Below are positions 55,970-64,000 of a DNA stretch of 64,000 bases, piece by piece; positions within the stretch are counted from its first letter, which is position 1, and each line of letters starts with the position of its first letter. Below the pieces are notes generated by a model, which had not been told where the DNA came from, made no database searches, and saw only the letters and a list, made by a program, of their open reading frames with translations. The DNA comes from Nemophila menziesii (lineage: Eukaryota; Streptophyta; Magnoliopsida; Boraginales; Hydrophyllaceae): contig JARWIR010000010.1 in assembly GCA_029959085.1 (NCBI GenBank), positions 7,771,001-7,835,000 on the forward strand, written 5' to 3'. Both the position numbers and the translations under genes were made by a program.

Positions 55970-56484
55970 AATGAAGTATCCACCAAAGTTGAAGGATCCC
56001 AGAATTCATAACATTCTTGTATCTATTCGTGAAGAATGGACTGGGAGAACCTTGTTTGATTTGAGTGCAAGTATCAATCTTATGCCCAGATCAATGTTAG
56101 AGAAATTGAATATTGGGAGAGAAATACTTACTACCATGGGAAGATAGATCTATTTCCTATCATGAGGGGTAGATAGAAGATGTGCTCGTCAAGACAGGTA
56201 ATTTTATATTTCCATGTGATTTCAATATTATTGACTACGACGCGGATAAGAATGTGCCAATCATTTTGGGGCGTCCATTCTTAGCCATGGGGTGTACATT
56301 GATTGATGTAGAAAACGGAGAATTAATTATTCGAGTACAAGATGAAAAGATCAAAATTAACGTGTTCAAGTCCATGAAGTTTCCCAATTCAAGGGACGAT
56401 TGTTTTCATGTGGACATCCTCAATTGTGTCACGAAAGATCGTGTCACACAAGAGGTATATGATGATAATATTTTACATGACTGA
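55970..56484 (+). pseudogene. Element D aspartic protease, cut by copy C
   Basis: PPKLKDPRIHNILVSI, DLSASINLMPRSMLEKLNI and, after stops, DVLVKTGNFIFPCDFNIIDY and VPIILGRPFLAMGCTLIDVE. The catalytic motif reads DLSAS for the usual DLGAS. The frame ends at 56484 because the copy-C LTR starts at 56482. Polymerase and integrase of D are not in the window. Confidence 0.7.
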
Positions 56485-57968
56485 TTTCGACTAGGGCGTG
56501 ATAAAAATATGATAATAAAATATGCAACTAACACCCTAGCCTAAACACAGTATTCACTGCAAGTATCACATGTCGTACGAAAGTTTTATGATAAGTAAAG
56601 ATTCGTTCTCACGGACTTAGTGTGTTATGCGAATGGATTTAACATGAAAGCCTAGTAATAAATAGTTAAAGACAAGAAAATAAATATGATTGACTGAGTC
56701 TATATGATTAATCAAACTAAAGACAATAAATTAAAAAGATGTAAGAATAAGATGAGAAAGTATAGCTTAGGTTTTGCTAGTATGCACTAATCCTTCTATT
56801 TCTTTTACTAGTTAATAAGGGTGATTAAAGCTCTTAGATAAGTAGCAAGGATTCTATATTCCTCCTAACCCCATTCCGGGGTGGACTTAAGAGGCGACCT
56901 AACAATAACCAAGGGACTTGGGTAAGGGGACCCTAAAAAAATGATCGGTGATTAAATATCAAACCCTAATTACTATCTACTTAGGCAAGCTCTTCCGGAT
57001 CACTACCACACACTAGGCGCTTATGTGATGTTTCAATAATTAGACACTTCTTCCGGGTGACCATATAACTACTATTAGCACAGCCCTAATTTTATCAGGA
57101 TTAAGATAGACAATAAATCAAAGTACATAAAAAAATATATGGTTAAGAAGTTATAATCAATTTGAAAGAGTTTTCCCAAACAAACATAGATTGAAGAAAA
57201 TAGAATTCAAAGATTATACATATGCAAAACCCAAACTATGGGAAAATTAGTTCATACTAGAAAGAAATAAACTAAAATAAAGATACATACTATCAACTTG
57301 CTTCTCTTGAATGACTTCTATGATGAATAAAATTAAGGATTAATTGTGGAGAGGCAAGGACATATTTACAATGATTAAAGGGTGTATTTATAGGTGCTTA
57401 AGAAGCGCTGGGTCGTAATCTTGGAGTAGAAGGCAAGTAATTGGACTCCTTTTCCAAATCAAAATTGTTTCCTAAAATAGAGGAGATAGGATAAACATTG
57501 TTGTCTTGTTCTGGTAAAATATTCTTCGTTATTTCTATTATGTCGCCTACTTCATAGAGAAACGACCGCGTCGAAAAGATCTACACTTTTCATTTAGATC
57601 ACTCCTCCAAATTCCCAGCCGATTTTGAGTTATCTTCACTCAAGTGGACGTGGCTACAGAATTTTAGCTTAAATTGACATCTTTTCCTTTCCTATTTTAT
57701 CTCTACTTCCTTTCATCTGCAATTCCCATCCATATCTTCTTTCCTTATCTCTTTAGAATTAATTTGAAATCTAATTAATTTTCATATATCTTTAAAGCTT
57801 CACACAAAAAAAAAAATTAAGCCCAATATTCTCTAAAAAATAATAATTCATCAAGACAAGAAATAGGAATTTATCAAAATACGAATAAAAATCTCTAAGT
57901 AAATACTCGAATACACCTAAAATGATGTCTCCAACATAGATTATTATAACACAAATAGGAAAACATAA
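56482..57968 (-). mobile_element. Copy C 3' LTR, about 1.49 kb
   Basis: On the minus strand it starts near 57968 (TTATGTTTTCCTATTTGTG, for TGATGTCTCC in copy B) directly after the polypurine tract. It ends at 56482 in TTTTATCACGCCCTAGTCGA and AATCA. The usual terminal TG/CA is degraded. A TATA-like element is at 57385-57392 (complement of TATTTATA). Confidence 0.7.
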
Positions 57969-59515
57969 AGACCCCCAACTCAAAGTTGTATCGTCCCGAT
58001 ACAATAAAGATAAGAACAAATGGAAGTCTCTAAATACACCCCTAAGTCAATTAAGCACAGAGGAAAGACGATAGCAGAATATATAAAATAAACTCAAAGA
58101 AACTACTCAGAAAATTTCATGTAATAATATATACAAACTAGATTACATGTACACACGTCATATCCACGATCAACATGTCTCAAATTCAATATCAGGTTAG
58201 CTTCGCAATGTAAGAAGTAGAGGTTCTTTACTTAGTTTACCAAGGAGGCTATATATTGTTCAAAGAAATTCACTAGTATCTATAGATCCACTTAACTACT
58301 CTTTAACGGCTCAATCACTTCTATATTACATAGCAAATAATCATAAGGTCGGGACGGTATGATAGTATATTTGGATAATTTAGAATGAGCTTTAAGCTCT
58401 CTCCTCACTAGCCATCAACGAACACCTTAGAGATTGAGTTACTCTCATAAGATATTCTCACTCAACCCAATGATTCTGTGCACTAATTTAGCATCCCCAA
58501 TAACCAAATAAATCATTAAATATGTTCACATAATAATTCCACTTTACTAGTCCAAATATATTCAATCTTTTCATATCAATTTTTTTTCTTTTGTGTAGCT
58601 ATGACTCTCTTTTTTATGTGAGATATCATGCTAATTCTTTTTCACCTATTTTATTTTCATTTCAAAACTTTTTTTTTCATTTACTTTTACCCCGACAAAG
58701 GGTTACAATATAAACCTGTGAATCATCATGAAAATATAGAACATAGAATAATTAATAAGCTCAAACATTCCCAACCCAATAAAAATTCCCATAATGGTGG
58801 ACCCCCCACCCCAAACTCAAACTCTAAAACAATTGTCTATGCATCGCGATTCGAGTACGGGTCATATGGGAAAGTCCTAAAATCTAAAGGGATGTGGCTT
58901 ATAACGTGGTTAATGAAAAGGCTTTAGAAAGGCTAGAAGGGGTTGACAATGATATATAATATAATAAATGGACAGCAAGCTAAAAGGCAACAAGGGGCTT
59001 ATCAAAGATCCGCCTTAATCACTTTCTAAACTATGCAATTTCGTCATTCTCTTACCTTTAGCACGTTCATCAAATGGGTTTATCAACTAGGTCGGATGTC
59101 ACGGCCTATACACCCCTCAAGGCGCCCTAAGATCAAACATACTTCTATCGCATTGCTTACTAATCTTTTCTTTACTATTAATGTGTGTTTCCTGCAAATA
59201 CTCAAAACATACAAAATAAAATAGCTCATAAACATACTACTTTCTATCATGAACTTACTGAGCTTATGATTTCAAGCTATTAAACACACTCTACATCTAA
59301 TTCCCATGTATCAAAAATTTTAATTTCTACCTAAAATAGAAAAATCACATAAAAATGGATATGAGAGACAACGAATCCCCACACCTCCAACTCAAAAATG
59401 AGGCGTGTCCCCACGACTCAAAAAGACTCTAAAAAGAAATTAAAATAAGAAGATAAAGCATATACAGAAATGGTAAGGAAGAAAGATAACATACTCTCAA
59501 GGCTATTGCCTCACC
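57969..59515 (-). other. Copy C non-coding 3' internal region
   Basis: It carries the 3' polypurine tract (complement of AGACCCCCAACTCAAAG, 57969-57985), the conserved block around TGCATCGCGATTCGAGT (58834-58863), and the second tract (59376-59395, complement of TCCCCACACCTCCAACTCAA). The order mirrors copies A and B. Short frames in it are not supported as genes. Confidence 0.65.
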
Positions 59516-60724
59516 TTATCGACATCCAAGATAGGATTTACTGGATCTTTTGCTAAGCTCAAGGAGTGTCATGATGTGCACCTGATTAGCTTTGATTTGT
59601 GCCACATCATCGGCCAAGAAAGTTTTAGCTGCTTCAAGTTTATTCAAACGCTCCTCTACCCTTTCTCGCCAAATACGATCCTCTTCACTTAATTGTGCAT
59701 ATTTCGCAATTCCTGATCCTTTCAAGATTGTCTTGATCCAAGTATTGTCAATTTAATTACTTATCTTATACAATAGTTTCTCTTCTTCACCTGGTATCAC
59801 ATTTTCTTTTCGCACAAGGCCCATGATCATAGTAGGATATTTCACATTAAGTAACGAAGTAGGAGAGACCGGAAATCACATCATCTTCTCAAAAATCAAC
59901 TGTGCCAAATCTACTTCTTCCCCTCTTAAAATACAATTCAAAAAGATTGCGTTTTTTTTAGTTAAATCCGAAGTTCGTGTGTTTCCAAAGGTGTTTGGTG
60001 TAAGAAAATTGTGCCAAACTCTTGTATCCGCTTGAAGATATTTGTAAGGCCATGGTGCCTTCAATTCTCACTTATGTGATAGCACTTCATCCTTATCTAA
60101 AACATTCTCAAAATATTGATTCCAATCTAAAGTCTTGATATTTTCCATCGCTTCTCTGCACTTACATGGTCCGACCAATTTCTTGAACTGGAAGGGGTTT
60201 TGAATCTCTTCAACTGTAAAAGGAACTAACTTGCCTCTAACTGGAACACGACCTTTACTATATTAGCTAATAAGTCCTAATAGAACTCAAAAACTAACTC
60301 TAAACATAAATTTGATATTCGCAACATGAATGTATACCAACCCGACTTATCTCCCATATCTAAGAATCTCTTGAACTCACCTTCTCAAACTTCTTTTTCG
60401 AATACTCTCTCATAAGCAAAGGGCAAGTCCGGTAAGTGTTTCTTTGCAGAAGCTAACAAGGCCTTTGAAGCTTCATCTTCCTTGGGTAAAGGAATCTAGA
60501 TTTGTAGAGGTTGCGGTGTCTTCTCTATGAAAGTTGTAATCTTTTTGAACTTTGAATTTACCACAGCTAGCTTTCCTCTATTCTCTTGACCTATTTTACC
60601 CTTTTTCTTTACACTAGAACTTGAACTTTTCTCAATTGACTTCTTCTCAATAGAACCCAATACCTTATTTTGATTTTTCTTCATCTCCCGAACAGTTGAT
60701 AATGTTTCTGTTCTTTTCGTCATC
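59516..60724 (-). pseudogene. Copy C env-position ORF, disrupted
   Basis: The start at 60724 reads MTKRTETLSTVREMKKNQNK, nearly the copy-A leader. Pieces then include KALLASAKKHLPDLPFAYE, LVFEFY, CILRGEEVDLAQLIFEKMM (59876-60064) and RVEERLNKLEAAKTFLADDV with AQIKANQVHIMTLLE (59516-59725). Stops and frameshifts break it. An internal polypurine-like copy sits just before the start (60731-60746). Confidence 0.6.
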
Positions 60725-61149
60725 TCAATTGACCTCCAACTCAAAGCTTTAAACACTCTTAAAATTTGTAACCCTTAATTTTAGGTTGAGGAAGTGTTAT
60801 TTGGGTTAGTAAAGGTGTAAGTATGATGAATATTTATGTGGGTAGGATGAACTCTTGCTTGAGTGGTATGGATCTAAGAAATTGTTGGGTAAGATTTGGA
60901 AACTTTGGCTTTGATTCTTGGATTATAGGTGTTTTGATATGATATGGTTGGTTGAATCTTCTCTATAATGATGTGGGCAAGAATTTGGATGTGAATTTAT
61001 GGTGATTGGATAGTGTTTTGATGTTTGGTGAAGGTTTGTAGAAACTTTAATGGAGTTAGGAGAGGTTTGGGGAAGAAAGGAGGTGTAAAGGATACGAAAT
61101 TCGTAGCTATATACTAACCTATTTCTTCTTTGAACCCTAAAAAAAATTT

Positions 61150-61410
61150 CTATTTCCAGCGGCGGCCGCCGGCATACCGGTATATTCGGCCAGCATACCG
61201 GTCCCAGACCATGTCGAGGTTTGCACCCAGGGATTTGCCCATTGATCTCTCGGCATTGTACCTGGTTTGCGTACCGTTGTGACGGTTTTTGCTGCACCTA
61301 CATCCCGGCGTTTTGGCCCGGTATACCGATTCGATTTTTTCAATTTTCCTTCGTCTCGGCAATCGACTTGATTTCGAACCCGTTGTAACAGTTTTTACCC
61401 CACCGGCTAG
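61150..61410. repeat. Copy C palindrome cluster
   Basis: GCATACCGGTATATTCGGCC, AGCATACCGGT, a perfect CGGTATACCG at 61319-61328 and GCCGGC-type runs (61157-61170, 61405-61414) form a CpG-rich block between protease tail and env-position ORF, the same location as in copies A and B. Confidence 0.7.
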
Positions 61411-61627
61411 CCGGCGGGAGGGTCAGATTTTTCTCAATTTTTTTTCTTTTTCTCCCGAACTCGATTTGCTTAAGTTTAAAGACATCAAAAACACTAATAC
61501 CTTCCTCAAATATTCAATATCAACTAAAAACAAATAATCTAAACATAAATTAAAATTAAAATATAAAAGAAATTGTGGGTTGTCTTCCGTACAACACTTT
61601 TGTTTAACGTCTTTCAAAGTTAGACGA

Positions 61628-61632
61628 GTTAC
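61628..61632. repeat. Solo LTR left target duplication GTTAC
   Basis: GTTAC here and at 63206-63210. Copy B shows the uninterrupted sequence GCGTTACCTCTATC at 44697-44710 (complement), confirming the insertion site. Confidence 0.85.
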
Positions 61633-63205
61633 GGATGTCTCCCTAATTGTTCTTATTTTCGACCCTTGGGAGACATCATTATTTATGTTTAATTGAATAT
61701 TTTGATAGACTTTTGAGTTAAAAATGCAATAATCCGGAATTCCTATTTTATTTCTAGTATTTTTTATTTATTAAACTTTTGCGCGTAATCTTGTGTATTT
61801 TAGTGAAAAGTTTGTAGGTTTTGAATATTAGCTAGGAAAGGAATCCGAGAAGAGAGTCAAAGATCGTGATATAGAGTCAAAGCTTGAAGATAAATCCCGA
61901 AAGAATTATATTTTGGAGCTGCAAATCTGGAAAACATGCCAAAGATTTCTGATTTCGAGGCACTTACGAGTTGATTAAGCCGCTGACTTTTGCAGAGAAT
62001 ATGTTTCTTATCGAGTTACGGAAATTTAGCAAGTGATTTCAGGTCAATCGGAGTTATAACGAATCGGCTAGAGCTGTTTTACTGGAGGTGGTGCAGCAGT
62101 TACGGGATTTTGGGCTTAGAAAATGGACCTGGGCTTTTAATTAGTAATTTAATCTTAAACCCAAGGCCTAATCCGTTTTTCCTCTTATAAAAGGAGCTTT
62201 TGACTTCTATTTTCATACAACTCATTATTCAGAAGCAGAAGCATCAGAGAGAAGTCAACGAATGAAGAAGAAGAAAGTTGTAGAGCTGGAGAGGGTCTAT
62301 ATCTCCATTCTCAGCCAAATCCAATTCCAGAAATTAGGTTTTCTTTATTTTTAATTCTGTAAAACACTATGAGTTCCCTTTCTTTTAATTTAGTTTTATT
62401 TTTAAAAAGTATGAGTTAATTTCTTCATAGTACTTGAGAATGCTTAATGGGTGAATCCCGATTCTGTTAAATTTCATATGTCTGAATTTGGGTTTTTAAT
62501 AGATTAAATTAAATTGAGTCTTTTACTCTTTTCTGTAATTTGAGATTATTTACTGTTTTCGGAGTAATTAACCAAAAACAGGTGTTAGTATCTAGGCTAT
62601 TCCACATATGTGGCGTGTGGATCATCCTGACGGAGGGTTTAGGTATGGACATAATTACTCAATCTAAAATAGAAACTATTTGACTCTGACGCGCTTAGTT
62701 AATTTTAGGGCCAATGTGGTAAAATTACTTAATCATTCGAAAGTGGATCATATTTACCTTGACGGGACTAGTGACACTCTAGAATAGCCTTGTAGTCCAC
62801 CCTGACGGGGGTACAGGGATTATAGAATCCCAACCATTGTTAATTGACCAATTTAACCCTTAAACAACATATGTTATGAAATAGAATTGGGAGGATCCCT
62901 TGCGTTTCTCAAGTACTGCCTTCTCATACTTGCGTCTTACCTTTATTTATTTGCGTTTTAGTATTTATTTGCATTATTACTTTAATCTTTTCATACTTAG
63001 GCTTAATACAAAACAACCAATCAATTATTATATTTTTAATTTCTTTCATAAGTGCAACCAATCATTACCTGCTAAGCATTGTAGTTAACCAAATTGTCCC
63101 TGCGAACGATCCTAGAATCATTATTACTACTTGGGACAATCGTACACTTGCGGTTGTGGTTCAATTACTTTTTGCATTTATTTTAGAACACACAAAGGAC
63201 CACCA
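61633..63205 (+). mobile_element. Solo LTR, 1573 bp, inside copy C
   Basis: It begins GGATGTCTCC (TGATGTCTCC with one change), ends AAAGGACCACCA and is flanked by GTTAC on both sides. It contains TTATAAAAGGAGC (62185) and CACCCTGACGGGGGTA-like U5 stretches. No internal sequence remains, so two LTRs probably recombined. Its end resembles the element F LTR. Confidence 0.85.
62185..62195 (+). promoter_or_regulatory. Likely TATA box in solo LTR
   Basis: TTATAAAAGGA about 550 bases into the LTR, the same relative position as in the other LTRs; the strongest TATA match among them. Confidence 0.5.
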
Positions 63206-63210
63206 GTTAC

Positions 63211-64000
63211 CTCTATCAAGATTTCCTTATATAGCTTCCCCAACAACGAGCAAGGATATGAGCATCTACTAATCTCCTTTTTATGCCCCTCTTGGGCCTG
63301 ATCTTTATCACTTTAGCTGAAACGACTTTCGTGACCATGAATGGTCCCATCCATGAGTCTTTGTGGCTTTGCGGTCTATTCCCCCAAACTCACTCATTGG
63401 TCTAGTATCCACAGGTTTTGTGTGGATTTCTTCTGGGACTTTGTAATGTAAAAGGTTGTGGATGATAGGAACTGTTGGATCCAAGTTCCTTGGTTTCTTA
63501 CCCCAGACATAGAATATCTCATATACATTTTTTAGCACAAAGGGTAACTATTCCCTCCTGGAAGTTGATGAGGCTTTGACTTGTGACCAAGAATGGCCTT
63601 CCAAGTATGATTGGAACCTGCTTATCTGCATCATAATCAAGTATAACAAAGTCAGTAGGGATGGCGATGTTACATGTTTGAAAATGAACGTCCTCCACTG
63701 TTCCCCATGTCTTTGCCACTGAGTTATCCGCAAATTGTAACTTCACGAGAGCTTTTTTTGTCTTCTCCAGCACAAGCCTCTCGAACACAAACTTCGGCAT
63801 AAGATACACACTCGAACCCACATCACACATAGCTTTCATCTTAAGCATACCACTGATTTGAATAGGAATATTGAAGCTACATGGATCTTTAAGCTTAAGT
63901 GGTAACTCCTTTTCTACTCTTCTCGAGACTCTCTCAGGATGAGCCACAGTCTCTTTTCTGGCTGCTACACTCGCTTGTTCTCTGGAATAACTTGCGTGAA
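63211..64000 (-). pseudogene. Copy C protease with integrase-like tail, N-terminus beyond window
   Basis: From 63947 the minus frame reads LPLKLKDPCSFNIPIQISGM, MKAMCDVGSSVYLMPKFVFE (active site DVGSS, better kept than in copy B), then VPIILGRPFLVTSQSLINFQ. A shift near 63525 leads to FYVWGKKPRNLDPTVPIIHN and EFGG, then a tail near GWDHSWSRK and a CWG-type end at 63240. As in copies A and B, polymerase and integrase core are missing between protease and tail. Confidence 0.75.

Larger units (their letters stand above)
56482..64000 (-). mobile_element. Copy C: Athila-type derivative, minus, continuing past the window
   Basis: Read on the minus strand from the window end: protease ORF, integrase-like tail, palindrome block, env-position ORF, conserved non-coding region, polypurine tract, 3' LTR. 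A solo LTR (61633-63205) splits it just after the tail. The structure matches copies A and B, including the missing RT and integrase. Its Gag and 5' LTR lie beyond 64000. It inserted into element D. Confidence 0.75.

Noticed and set aside
1..64000. tRNA, rRNA, snRNA or organelle-derived genes
   Set aside because: No cloverleaf-like A/B box pair, rRNA core or plastid gene was recognised by eye. A covariance-model scan would be the decisive check.

Overview
The window looks like intergenic, repeat-dominated nuclear DNA of a flowering plant, probably a dicot. It is AT-rich and contains nested plant retrotransposons: L1-type LINEs with a DUF4283/zinc-knuckle ORF1 and a plant-type RNase H, and Athila-like Ty3/gypsy elements primed by a tRNA-Asp-type site. 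It also holds hAT- and Mutator-like DNA elements and small pieces of typical plant housekeeping genes. I see no intact host gene, rRNA or tRNA. Nearly every coding stretch is interrupted, so most entries are pseudogenes or element parts.

Layout. 1-3600: LINE-A (minus). 4918-5732: a short hAT-type element with a perfect 8-bp target duplication. 5741-9870: LINE-B (minus), with an unclassified 380-codon ORF upstream. 11100-11457: tail of a further LINE. 11458-19486: a rearranged Athila-type element (copy A, plus). 19487-21965: LTR and 3' end of a minus element (F). 21966-23580: LINE-D fragment. 23800-25600: 3' end and LTR of element E. 26790-28830: decayed copia material. 29285-36600: a mosaic with a hAT-like arm, exon-like DNA, a 1.3-kb MULE with 9-bp target duplication enclosing a hairpin-rich minisatellite, and a run of shuffled gene fragments (quinone oxidoreductase, VAC14, SNF7 and several unrecognised). 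36622-52091: a full-length LINE (LINE-2, plus) with a 16-bp target duplication, split by a 9.75-kb Athila-type element (copy B, 40137-49885). 52165-52335: a second hAT-like arm. 52440-56481: an older Athila-like element D, cut by a minus Athila-type element (copy C, 56482 to the window end). Copy C itself carries a solo LTR at 61633-63205.

The main biological observation is that copies A, B and C share one unusual architecture. After Gag with a CCHC knuckle and the aspartic protease comes a short integrase-C-terminus-like tail, with no reverse transcriptase, RNase H or integrase core between them. A CpG-rich palindrome cluster follows, then an env-position ORF and a long conserved non-coding 3' region. 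Copy A's Gag and protease are on the plus strand, and copy C's Gag lies beyond the window. Each copy has three polypurine-tract-like sequences. This suggests a trans-mobilised non-autonomous family rather than independent decay. The second observation is the gene-fragment mosaic at 31824-34950, where exons of several unrelated genes lie in one orientation with splice borders and at least one intron kept.

All identifications rest on reading motifs by eye. No alignment or database search was run, and boundaries without a stated target duplication are approximate.
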